From assembly GCF_014654725.1 (NCBI RefSeq), contig NZ_JACVZV010000020.1, forward strand, positions 1 to 41,523: 41,523 nucleotides of DNA. Direction: 5' to 3'. The stretch comes from Vulcanococcus sp. Clear-D1. Lineage in GTDB: Bacteria > Cyanobacteriota > Cyanobacteriia > PCC-6307 > Cyanobiaceae. A program made the position numbers and the translations under genes. The notes beneath the pieces are model-generated. The model ran no database searches, was not told the DNA's origin, and saw only the letters and a program-made list of their open reading frames with translations. Shown piece after piece: positions 24,758 through 30,950 of this stretch (the stretch's first letter is position 1; the number at the start of each line of letters is the position of its first letter).

Positions 24758-24943
24758 ATGGCCGCCAAGCGTTGCACCTCCAGCCGTGAGGGCAAGGTGC
24801 TGCTCTCCTGTTGGATCACACCCGAGCTGCGCATGGAACTCGATCGGGTCTGGGCCGCCCAGGGCCATCGTCCCCACGGCCGCACTCAAAAGGGGATGGA
24901 AGAGATGATCGCCCTCTACTTGGCTGCCCAGCAGGAGAGCTGA
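24758..24943 (+). CDS. Small ribbon-helix-helix-like hypothetical protein
   Basis: 61 residues from the ATG at 24758: MAAKRCTSSREGKVLLSCWI, then TPELRMELDRVWAAQGHRPH and MEEMIALYLAAQQES. The strand-helix-helix pattern resembles short RHH regulators. It sits 3 bases upstream of the zinc-type CDF gene and is divergent from the secreted protein, so it could regulate the transporter. That role is inference. Confidence 0.58.
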   Translation: MAAKRCTSSREGKVLLSCWITPELRMELDRVWAAQGHRPHGRTQKGMEEMIALYLAAQQES

Positions 24944-24946
24944 GCG

Positions 24947-25864
24947 ATGGGTAGCCATCACGCGCATCACCACAACCATCAGGAGGCCTCAAGCCGAGCT
25001 GGGCGGGCCTTCCGCTGGAGCATTGCCCTCAACACCGGCCTCACCACCCTTCAGTTGGTAATCGGCTTTGGCTTTGGCTCCCTCGCCCTGATCGGCGATG
25101 CGCTGCACAACCTCGGCGATGTCATCGGCCTGGTGCTCGGCTGGGGTGCCGATCACCTCAGCCGCCGCCCCGCCAGCGGTCGCTTTACCTACGGCTATGG
25201 ACGCAGCACTCAACTCGCCTCGCTGATTAACGGTCTGTTGATCTTTGGCGCCGGCGCGGTGGTGGTGGTGGAAGCGATTCAGCGACTGTTCAATCCCGTT
25301 CCTGTGATTGCAGGCCCGGTGGCCTGGGCCGCTGCAGCCGGGATCGTGATCAACCTCGGCTCAGCCAAGTTGTTTGGACACGACCATCACCACGACCTCA
25401 ACCAACGGGCCGCGGTGTTGCATCTGCTTACCGATGCAGCCGTCTCGGTGGCCGTCTTGATCAGTGCTCTCCTGGTGGGAGTGACCGGCTGGATCTGGCT
25501 CGATGCCCTCACGGCGATCGGCGTTGGCGGTGTCGTGATCTGGAGTGCCCTTGATCTGCTGCGAGAAGCGATCGCCCTCAACCTCGATGGCGCGCCCAGC
25601 CACATCAACCTGCTCGAGGTGAACGCAACCTTGCGCGCCCTGCCTGCCGTGGAAGCCGTCGAGGCACTGCACATCTGGAGCCTGAGCACCTCGCGCACCG
25701 CTCTCACCGCCCACCTGGTGATTGATGCAGCCGCCCTGGCCACCAGCCAGCTCAGCCAGGAGCAGTTGATCCATCAAGCGCAAGACGCCCTGGCCGCCTT
25801 GGGCATCGGCAAAACAACCCTGCAACTGGAAACCACCCACCACCGCTGCGGTGAGCACCAATGA
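24947..25864 (+). CDS. Zinc-type cation diffusion facilitator (CzcD/ZitB-like)
   Basis: 305 residues. A His-rich N-terminus (SHHAHHHNHQ) is followed by six membrane helices. The metal-site motifs are ALIGDALHNLGDVIGLVLGW (HxxxD in helix 2) and LHLLTDAAVSVAVL (HxxxD in helix 5). A His-rich cytoplasmic loop (GHDHHHDLN) lies between helices 4 and 5. The C-terminal domain contains EALHIWSLSTSRTALTAHLV. This is a canonical Zn/Co/Cd exporter with all ligands present. It is probably co-transcribed with the small RHH-like gene upstream. Confidence 0.93.
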   Translation: MGSHHAHHHNHQEASSRAGRAFRWSIALNTGLTTLQLVIGFGFGSLALIGDALHNLGDVIGLVLGWGADHLSRRPASGRFTYGYGRSTQLASLINGLLIFGAGAVVVVEAIQRLFNPVPVIAGPVAWAAAAGIVINLGSAKLFGHDHHHDLNQRAAVLHLLTDAAVSVAVLISALLVGVTGWIWLDALTAIGVGGVVIWSALDLLREAIALNLDGAPSHINLLEVNATLRALPAVEAVEALHIWSLSTSRTALTAHLVIDAAALATSQLSQEQLIHQAQDALAALGIGKTTLQLETTHHRCGEHQ

Positions 25865-26031
25865 AGCCGTGGATGTTCGGGAAGAGGAACCTTTGTGCAG
25901 CCACCGGTCATCGCCAATCGGCGTAACGTGAAATTGAGGGGAGTAGCGGGAACCACCCCGACACCTCTGCCTCCAACAGAGTCCGGCCAGGGATCACCCG
26001 AGCCGGTGCGCACAACGGAGGTGCGCTCGAA

Positions 26032-26148
26032 ATGCGTCAAACACCAGCACCAACCTTGTCCTCGATGGCGCGGCGTGAGCGCCATCCCGTAGCGGTTGAG
26101 CCATATGCCACCCACAAACTCTCCACCGGCCAAACCTGGGCTGCATAA
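26032..26148 (+). CDS. Possible 38-residue small protein
   Basis: ATG at 26032, with GGAGG 10 bases upstream, opens a frame reading MRQTPAPTLSSMARRERHPV and ending THKLSTGQTWAA at TAA 26146-26148. Codon use looks normal for the window, but length and spacing make this weak. It lies in a 585-base gap (25865-26450) that otherwise holds hairpins and a terminator. Confidence 0.25.
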   Translation: MRQTPAPTLSSMARRERHPVAVEPYATHKLSTGQTWAA

Positions 26149-26221
26149 CCCAGGCGGAGTGAACAACTGAGCAGGCCAAGCCTTGAGCATCTCTGCTCAG
26201 TGCCGTCACTCGTCCATTCGA

Positions 26222-26367
26222 TCCCTGCCGCGACACGGCAGGGAGACAACCACGGGGCCAAACCCATTGAGATCGTTGAACCACAGGCACCCGACCGGAC
26301 GGCACCTCAATTGCCAAGGTGACCATCCGCAACCGGTGATAAGGCGCCCGCTACGGGGCGCCTTTTT
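26222..26367 (+). ncRNA. Candidate structured RNA ending in a strong terminator
   Basis: No protein gene ends shortly before the terminator at 26341-26367, so the transcript that uses it is unexplained. A perfect 9-bp hairpin (TCCCTGCCG / CGGCAGGGA, loop CGACA) lies at 26222-26244, about 100 bases upstream. A short RNA or a 3' UTR product would fit. I see no match to RNase P RNA, tmRNA or tRNA, and the 5' end is unknown. Confidence 0.3.
26341..26367 (+). terminator. Rho-independent terminator
   Basis: A 9-bp perfect stem AAGGCGCCC / GGGCGCCTT with a 6-base loop is followed by a run of five T. It is oriented for the plus strand. The nearest plus-strand gene of certain identity ends at 25864, nearly 500 bases upstream. 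Confidence 0.85.
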
Positions 26368-26450
26368 GATGGATTCCGCTAGCTGATCCGCAGCAGGGCC
26401 CGCCTCAGTGGAGAACAGGGCCTTGGATCAACGCAGCGACGCAATCAGCG

Positions 26451-26636
26451 ATGTCTGCCACTCATCACCACTTCATGCCTGAGTCAGACGCGGAGAACGA
26501 GACGACCTGGGAACCAGATGAGGAGCGCAAGCTCGATCACAAGCAAGTCCATACCGATCAGGCAGAAGAACCCGACCATGGGCGCCATGCGATCGATCGC
26601 TCAAGGCCTTCGAGCTTCGTGCGCAAGAGCCGCTGA
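26451..26636 (+). CDS. Small acidic/His-rich hydrophilic protein
   Basis: 61 residues beginning MSATHHHFMPESDAENETTW, then EPDEERKLDHKQVHTDQAEE and a basic end (SRPSSFVRKSR). It is very hydrophilic and probably disordered. Codon use is coherent. It could be a stress or metal-related small protein, but this is not demonstrable. Confidence 0.42.
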   Translation: MSATHHHFMPESDAENETTWEPDEERKLDHKQVHTDQAEEPDHGRHAIDRSRPSSFVRKSR

Positions 26637-26645
26637 TCGGGCAGA

Positions 26646-26855
26646 TCAGGCCGGGGCTGCATTCAGGAGTTGGGCGGCCTCATTCATGGCGTAGTCCAGA
26701 ACGGCATCGGGCAGGCGCGGCAAAAGGGTACTGATGGCGGCAGCGGTCCGATCAAGAAGGTCGATGTGCGAAAGGCCTGGCGAGAGAAGTTGAGCCAGTC
26801 GAGCCTGCTCAAGGGTTGCAGCAATGAGCAGACGGATGTCGATGAGATCGGCCAT
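26646..26855 (-). CDS. Small helical hypothetical protein
   Basis: 69 residues from the ATG at 26853-26855: MADLIDIRLLIAATLEQARL, then AQLLSPGLSHIDLLDRTAAA and LDYAMNEAAQLLNAAPA. It is predicted to be all helical, soluble and leucine-rich. Family unknown. The frame continues upstream to 26987, but this start is the best. It lies downstream (minus strand) of a perfect palindrome at 26937-26958 that could be its operator. Confidence 0.48.
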   Translation of the reverse strand: MADLIDIRLLIAATLEQARLAQLLSPGLSHIDLLDRTAAAISTLLPRLPDAVLDYAMNEAAQLLNAAPA

Positions 26856-26936
26856 CGATGCTGATGTACGTATCCTTACGCTATGCGGCAGATGCATCTG
26901 TGCGCATCGATTGAGACACCTCAGATTGGCGCGCAA

Positions 26937-26958
26937 CATGCTGCAGCTCTGCAGCATG
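26937..26958. promoter_or_regulatory. Perfect 22-bp palindrome
   Basis: CATGCTGCAG-CT-CTGCAGCATG, with 10-bp arms around a 2-base centre. The gap is too small for a stable hairpin loop, so a dimeric DNA-binding protein site is the simplest explanation. It lies 82 bases before the start of the minus-strand gene at 26855. A second, shorter palindrome, CAGATGCATCTG, lies near 26889-26900. Confidence 0.4.
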
Positions 26959-26982
26959 ACACCTTCACAGCGAAGGTTCTTG

Positions 26983-27026
26983 GCCATGGAATGGGAAGGC
27001 GTGGAACACCCCGACCGAGGCCCACT
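26983..27026 (+). repeat. 44-bp repeat, copy 2 (first copy at 16572-16615)
   Basis: It matches the reverse complement of 16572-16615 at 41 of 44 positions. Flanks are unrelated by eye. It occupies the gene-poor stretch between the small helical protein and the Hli gene, where I find no gene with a start codon. Confidence 0.75.
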
Positions 27027-27134
27027 AGGGCAGCGAGACCGGCTGATGCGCCCCCTTCAATGGTCCACTGGCGATCGACGTGGATGTGAAGCAAAAGGGT
27101 CAGCGGTTGATGCAAACCGCCAGCACCCCCCTTC

Positions 27135-27317
27135 CTGAGATGGATCACCAATCCAGACGCACATCACTTCTATTGCCGTCTCTGCGCCTGGACCCTGGCC
27201 GAGGCCCACGCCCGCGTCGATGATCAGTCGCTACGCAACAGGATCGCCAGCGACGACATCCCGACCTGCACCGCGCATGGCCGGCACCCGCGGCCCCAAC
27301 TCGCGGCAAGGCGTTAA
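27135..27317 (+). pseudogene. Fragment of a small zinc-ribbon-like protein lacking a start codon
   Basis: An open frame reads RWITNPDAHHFYCRLCAWTL, then AEAHARVDDQSLRNRIASDD and IPTCTAHGRH, to TAA at 27315-27317. Two Cys/His pairs (CRLC and CTAH) suggest a zinc-binding knuckle. No ATG, GTG or TTG lies in frame before an upstream stop, so the 5' end seems lost. It directly abuts the Hli promoter region. Confidence 0.38.
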
Positions 27318-27328
27318 CATCTGTAACG
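27312..27328. promoter_or_regulatory. CGTTA-N7-TAACG element upstream of the Hli gene
   Basis: CGTTA ACATCTG TAACG lies 15 bases before the Hli start codon. On the minus strand it reads GTTACAGATGTTAAC, resembling the tandem TTACA units of the HLR1 element bound by RpaB. A related inverted repeat (CGTTACGG / CCGTAACG) precedes the Hli gene at 40683. The function is inferred from position and similarity only. Confidence 0.45.
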
Positions 27329-27342
27329 AATGCTTGACCGCC

Positions 27343-27501
27343 ATGGCCGGCTCCGATTTCAAGATCCCTTACCAGCGCACCGGCTTCGTCCCCTTTGCGG
27401 AATCCCTCAACGGCCGCTTGGCCATGCTCGGCTTCGTGATCGCCATCGCCACCGAAGCGCTGAGCGGCAAAGGCATCCTCGGCCAGCTGGGTTTGGGTTG
27501 A
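27343..27501 (+). CDS. hli: High-light-inducible chlorophyll-binding protein (Hli/SCP)
   Basis: 52 residues from the ATG at 27343: MAGSDFKIPYQRTGFVPFAE, then SLNGRLAMLGFVIAIATEAL. This is the single-helix chlorophyll a/b-binding motif (ExxNGRxAMxGF), followed by the end SGKGILGQLGLG. Hli proteins bind chlorophyll and carotenoid in the thylakoid membrane and protect photosystem assembly under light stress. The stop overlaps the ATG of a 25-residue membrane ORF (TGATG). Confidence 0.92.
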   Translation: MAGSDFKIPYQRTGFVPFAESLNGRLAMLGFVIAIATEALSGKGILGQLGLG

Positions 27502-27578
27502 TGAGCCTCCTGATTCCCGCTCTGCTGATGACGGCCTGGCTGGTCACGGCCCTGGCTGGCCGTTCCGCCAGCGCCTGA
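27501..27578 (+). CDS. 25-residue single-helix membrane peptide overlapping hli
   Basis: The ATG at 27501 overlaps the Hli stop (TGATG). The translation MSLLIPALLMTAWLVTALAG RSASA is one hydrophobic helix with a short polar tail. The overlap implies translational coupling. Tiny one-helix proteins are common partners of photosystem and Hli complexes, so a real product is plausible. No family can be named. Confidence 0.45.
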   Translation: MSLLIPALLMTAWLVTALAGRSASA

Positions 27579-27706
27579 GGCAGAAGCTGCTTCCCAGCTG
27601 GCGCACCGCATCAGTCCAATCTTGATCCAGGCTCCATGGCCAGGGTTTCCTGATTCAGGCAGCCATCACCACAGCACCACAACGTCCGAGCACGCAGGAT
27701 TGCTTC

Positions 27707-27808
27707 ATGGAACGCTCCGACCTGCTGATTGCTTTCCTGGCCTTCGGCGCTGCGGTGATGAGCTTGGGCTTTTGGCTGTTGTCGACCCTGGGAGAACGCG
27801 AGGGCTGA
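27707..27808 (+). CDS. 33-residue single-helix membrane peptide
   Basis: ATG at 27707; MERSDLLIAFLAFGAAVMSL then GFWLLSTLGEREG. One transmembrane helix with charged ends, like small photosystem-associated subunits, but it does not match PetN, PsaM, PsbI or other subunits I know. It is downstream of the Hli gene on the same strand. Confidence 0.45.
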   Translation: MERSDLLIAFLAFGAAVMSLGFWLLSTLGEREG

Positions 27809-27843
27809 GTGCTCAACGGCTCTGCGATGCATGGGCCTGGCGC

Positions 27844-28014
27844 TCAGTCCTGCTTCTGCCAGATGCGCTCCAAGCTGCGGCGGAACTCACCCTCGCTCAG
27901 GGGGCGTGGCAGCCGTTGCCGGCGCAGGGTGCTGCCGATCCACCAGATCTGTAGTCCGCCAAAGGCCAGGGCAAACAACCCCAGCTGCACATAGCCCCAG
28001 TTCAGCTGCTCCAT
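27844..28014 (-). CDS. Small membrane-anchored hypothetical protein, 56 residues
   Basis: From the ATG at 28012-28014: MEQLNWGYVQLGLFALAFGG, then LQIWWIGSTLRRQRLPRPLS and EGEFRRSLERIWQKQD. An N-terminal membrane helix is followed by a basic amphipathic cytoplasmic tail. The coherent pattern suggests a real cyanobacterial small protein. It lies just downstream of the rsmE gene on the same strand. Confidence 0.6.
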   Translation of the reverse strand: MEQLNWGYVQLGLFALAFGGLQIWWIGSTLRRQRLPRPLSEGEFRRSLERIWQKQD

Positions 28015-28093
28015 CAACCCTGCTGGCGTTCTCCTGCTCTTAGCGATTCAAGGGCACGTGCAGGGCATCGCGGGCGGCGAGCCGCTGCAGAAC

Positions 28094-28801
28094 CTAGAGA
28101 GCCTGGGCCAAGGCGGCAGGCAGAGCTGTATCCACACTGAGCACGCGTCCACCGAGATGGACGCGCTGAGCGATCACCCGTTCTGCGAGCTCCACCTCAA
28201 ACGGCACAAATCCACCTTCCGGGCCGATCATCACCACAGCCGGATCGGGAGGCACATGGGCGAGTGAACGCGCCGCATCCATCTGCGCGATCCAACAGTG
28301 TCTTCCGGCACAAACATCCACCAGCTGATCTTCAACAAAGGGACGAAACCGCTTGTGAAGATGCACCTTCGGAGCGATGGTATCGCTGGAGCGCTCCATC
28401 CCCGCCAGCAGAGCCTCCTGCAGCTTGGCCTGCCGAAGTAATGGGCTCTGCCAATAACTCTTCTCCACCCGCGCGGTGTTGATCAAGTGCAGATTCGCCA
28501 CCCCGAATTCGGCCACGGTCCGCAGGATGCGGCGCAGCATCTTCGGCCGTGGCAGGGCGAGCACCACATCAAAACGATGGCGCGGCGGCGGTGCTTGATG
28601 GAGCTGAACCTCTAGCTGCACCCCATCGGCATCCATCGCCAACACAAGCCCCTCTCCCCGAAGCCCGCCAAGGCGCCCCACCCGCACCGCATCGCCGACC
28701 TGCAGTTTGAGCAGATTGCGCAGATGATCGGCGCGATGATCACGCAACACAACGCGATCAGAATCGATCCAATCCTCGTCGCGTAGAAGAACAAGATTCA
28801 T
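28094..28801 (-). CDS. rsmE: 16S rRNA m3U1498 methyltransferase RsmE
   Basis: 235 residues of the RsmE/SPOUT family, which methylates N3 of U1498 in 16S rRNA. The N-terminal PUA-like part contains HRADHLRNLLKLQVGDAVRV. The trefoil-knot SAM site is AVVMIGPEGGFVPFEVELAE, and the C-terminal VHLGGRVLSVDTALPAALAQ is the usual LGxRILRxETA position, here slightly altered. ATG at 28799-28801. Length is normal. Confidence 0.92.
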   Translation of the reverse strand: MNLVLLRDEDWIDSDRVVLRDHRADHLRNLLKLQVGDAVRVGRLGGLRGEGLVLAMDADGVQLEVQLHQAPPPRHRFDVVLALPRPKMLRRILRTVAEFGVANLHLINTARVEKSYWQSPLLRQAKLQEALLAGMERSSDTIAPKVHLHKRFRPFVEDQLVDVCAGRHCWIAQMDAARSLAHVPPDPAVVMIGPEGGFVPFEVELAERVIAQRVHLGGRVLSVDTALPAALAQAL

Positions 28802-28961
28802 ATGAACATCTCACAGCCCACTCGATCCAGGATCCATCGCAACCTGCTCCCGAACCGTACCAGCCAGGTGGGCGAAACCAAGGCCACAATCGAAATCAAC
28901 TCTTGAGATTGATGGCACGACTGAGCCGCTCTCGCCAAGCTCTGGCACGGCATGAGAGTCC

Positions 28962-29171
28962 ATGGATCAACAACTGGGGCGCGCCTTCAACAGCGAGGTT
29001 GTCAGGCGCGAAATCGAAGCCATCACCACCCTTGAGGAGGCGAAGCAGGCGGCTCACCTGCTGCTCCAACAGATCGAGATCCAACGCCAGACCATGGACT
29101 TATTGATCCGCATGGACTGGGACAGCAACGATCACCTGACCCCAACCGGCGACAGCGAACAGGCCCCGTAG
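28962..29171 (+). CDS. Small helical cyanobacterial hypothetical protein
   Basis: 69 residues: MDQQLGRAFNSEVVRREIEA, then ITTLEEAKQAAHLLLQQIEI and QRQTMDLLIRMDWDSNDHL. It is entirely helical, probably a coiled-coil hairpin. The pattern resembles small, conserved, uncharacterised cyanobacterial proteins. It is followed 31 bases later by the EamA gene and may share its transcript. Confidence 0.65.
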   Translation: MDQQLGRAFNSEVVRREIEAITTLEEAKQAAHLLLQQIEIQRQTMDLLIRMDWDSNDHLTPTGDSEQAP

Positions 29172-29202
29172 CCTCAAGGCACAACCCCTGGAGAACGCAG
29201 CC

Positions 29203-29631
29203 GTGCAGAGCTGGCAGCTGTGGGCCGCCGCCGCGGCGCTGTTCGCCGCCATCACCGCCCTGCTCACCAAGCTCGGTGTGCAAGCCATCGATGCCGGCCT
29301 GGCCACCTTGGTTCGCACCCTGGTGGTGGCGATCGCCCTGGCTCTGGTGCTCGTGAGCCGCGGAGACTTGGCCTGGTCAACGTTGCTGCAACTCCCGCGC
29401 AGCGGCTTGCTGGCACTCGCCCTCTCAGGGCTGGCAACCGGGCTGTCGTGGTTCTGCTACAACCGCGCCCTGCAGCTGGGGCCCGTGGCAGCTGTGGCAG
29501 CTCTCGACAAGCTGAGCGTGGTGCTGGTGGCCTTGCTGGCCTGGCTGGTGCTGGGGGAACCCCTTGGCTTGAAAGCCTGGATTGGGGTGGTGACCATGGC
29601 CATCGGTGCGACGCTGGTGGCCTGGGCGTGA
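29203..29631 (+). CDS. Half-size EamA (DMT) transporter
   Basis: 142 residues from a GTG preceded by GGAG. There are four or five hydrophobic helices: WQLWAAAAALFAAITALLTK, LVRTLVVAIALALVLVSRGD, LSGLATGLSWFCYNRAL and KLSVVLVALLAWLVLGEPLG. This is one EamA repeat, so it must dimerise, as other four-helix DMT proteins do. A DKLSVVLVALLAWLVLGE motif is typical of this class. Substrate unknown. Confidence 0.88.
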   Translation: MQSWQLWAAAAALFAAITALLTKLGVQAIDAGLATLVRTLVVAIALALVLVSRGDLAWSTLLQLPRSGLLALALSGLATGLSWFCYNRALQLGPVAAVAALDKLSVVLVALLAWLVLGEPLGLKAWIGVVTMAIGATLVAWA

Positions 29632-29641
29632 GCAGCCGGCC

Positions 29642-29869
29642 GTGACAACAACGCCTCTGGAGCAGTTCCTGGCCCGGGTGCAGGCCGATCCAACCCTCCG
29701 GCAGCACGTGAGCGAAGCGATCACCGCCGACGCCGTGGCTCTGCTCGCCCAGGAGCTGGGCTATCCAGTGAGCGGCAGCGATCTCTTGCGCTTCTCGGGC
29801 AGAACCGCCTCAGGGGTCCGAGTGACCCGCATCGACCATCCCGGTGAGTATCCCGGTCGCTACGTCTAG
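29642..29869 (+). CDS. Nif11-like leader-type peptide
   Basis: 75 residues from a GTG, 10 bases after the EamA gene. PLEQFLARVQADPTLRQHVS, then ADAVALLAQELGYPVSGSDL is the Nif11 domain, the leader used by many picocyanobacterial ribosomal peptides. The C-terminus (GRTASGVRVTRIDHPGEYPG) has no double-Gly cleavage site and no Cys. No LanM-like or other modifying enzyme is nearby. It is thus probably a stand-alone Nif11 protein rather than a prochlorosin precursor. Confidence 0.78.
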   Translation: MTTTPLEQFLARVQADPTLRQHVSEAITADAVALLAQELGYPVSGSDLLRFSGRTASGVRVTRIDHPGEYPGRYV

Positions 29870-29876
29870 ACGGGCT

Positions 29877-30128
29877 TCACTCATCCAGCCACATACGCTC
29901 CACCAGGCAGCTGCCGTTCTTCACCATCAGCTTCACCTCATCACGGCCACGCCGCGCTTCGTAGAGGGAACTGTGGGCCTCCACAGCATCGAGCTCCACA
30001 GCTCTGTAGCCGAGTGCCTGCAAACGCCCGGTACAGGGCCCTTGGGCATGGGGTGAAGACAAGCCTGGAAGGGCTCCAAACCCAAGTCCTGCCAACAGGA
30101 CTGCAACCGAAAGCATCAACCTGTGCAT
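29877..30128 (-). CDS. Small secreted PepSY-like protein
   Basis: 83 residues: a signal peptide (MHRLMLSVAVLLAGLGFGAL), then a mature part with LQALGYRAVELDAVEAHSSL and YEARRGRDEVKLMVKNGSCL. The Gy..v.ld...yea pattern resembles a single PepSY repeat; two Cys could form a disulfide. In many bacteria small PepSY proteins lie next to OmpR-type two-component genes and respond to envelope or metal stress. Here it is divergent from the regulator at 30267, with a shared 138-base promoter region. Confidence 0.62.
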   Translation of the reverse strand: MHRLMLSVAVLLAGLGFGALPGLSSPHAQGPCTGRLQALGYRAVELDAVEAHSSLYEARRGRDEVKLMVKNGSCLVERMWLDE

Positions 30129-30195
30129 GCGTCATCCACTCCAGCGCTCAGCACTGATCGACTAACCCCGGCAGCGTGGAGAACCCGTGAAGAGC

Positions 30196-30217
30196 TTCAC
30201 GACTTCTTCACCTCACG
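30196..30217 (+). promoter_or_regulatory. 11-bp-periodic direct repeat, site 1 (PepSY / regulator 1 divergent promoter)
   Basis: TTCACGACTTC TTCACCTCACG: two TTCAC units 11 bases apart, about 50 bases before the regulator start and 68 before the PepSY start. The 11-bp period is the usual spacing for OmpR/PhoB-type tandem binding. It is the first of five similar sites in this cluster. Confidence 0.6.
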
Positions 30218-30266
30218 CTCCGCATGATCGAGTGAGCATGAGGCTCCAGACGGGCCACCCCCTGGC

Positions 30267-30950
30267 ATGAAAGTGCTGATCGTGGAAGACGATCCCGTCA
30301 TCCGTGACGCGCTCAAGGAACTGCTGCAGCACTGGGGCCTGGTGACGGAAGCGTGCGGCGAAGGGCTTGAGGCTCTCACCCTGCTCGAGGCCGGCAGCTT
30401 TGATCTGGTGCTGCTCGACCTCAACCTGCCCGGCCTCGATGGGCTGGAGGTGTGCCGAAAACTGCGGCACCTCCCTGTGAATCAGCCCCTGGTGCTGATG
30501 CTCACCGCTCGCGACAGCCTGGATGACAACGTGCTCGGGCTCGAGCAGGGCGCCGATGACTACCTGGTGAAGCCATTCGAGCCGGCCCTGCTCAAGGCGC
30601 GCATCCAGGCCCTGCTGCGCCGCGCCGCACGGCCGCTGCGCGAAGACTGGAGCTGGGGAGCGCTGCAACTCGGCCTCGATGGCCGCACCGCCACCTTCAA
30701 CGCACAAGACCTACGGCTGACCCCCAAGGAACACGCTCTGCTGGAGGCGCTGCTGAAAGCCGGAGGACGCACCTGCTCCAAGGAGCAACTGATCGAATCT
30801 GCATGGGCCTGGGCGGATGTGCCGGGGGATGAAAGCGTGAAAACCCATGTGAAAAACATCCGAGCCAAGCTCAATCAGGTGGGAGCCCCACCTGATCTCA
30901 TTGAAACGGTGTATGGCGTTGGCTTCCGCCTCAACGCCAGCCACGCTTGA
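30267..30950 (+). CDS. OmpR/PhoB-family response regulator (system 1)
   Basis: 227 residues. The receiver domain has the acidic pair VEDDP, phospho-acceptor Asp 51 in LVLLDLNLPG, and Lys in YLVKPFEP. The winged-helix effector domain begins near DWSWGALQLG and contains LTPKEHALLEALLKAGGR and VKTHVKNIRAKLNQ. It controls transcription when phosphorylated by its partner. The stop overlaps the kinase start (TTGA at 30947-30950). A tandem site lies in its own promoter, suggesting autoregulation. It is clearly paralogous to the regulator at 35134. Confidence 0.93.
   Translation: MKVLIVEDDPVIRDALKELLQHWGLVTEACGEGLEALTLLEAGSFDLVLLDLNLPGLDGLEVCRKLRHLPVNQPLVLMLTARDSLDDNVLGLEQGADDYLVKPFEPALLKARIQALLRRAARPLREDWSWGALQLGLDGRTATFNAQDLRLTPKEHALLEALLKAGGRTCSKEQLIESAWAWADVPGDESVKTHVKNIRAKLNQVGAPPDLIETVYGVGFRLNASHA

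Noticed and set aside
25865-26340. Minus-strand open frames across the CDF-terminator gap
   Set aside because: They encode Trp/Arg/Gly-rich text with no family resemblance and no plausible start.
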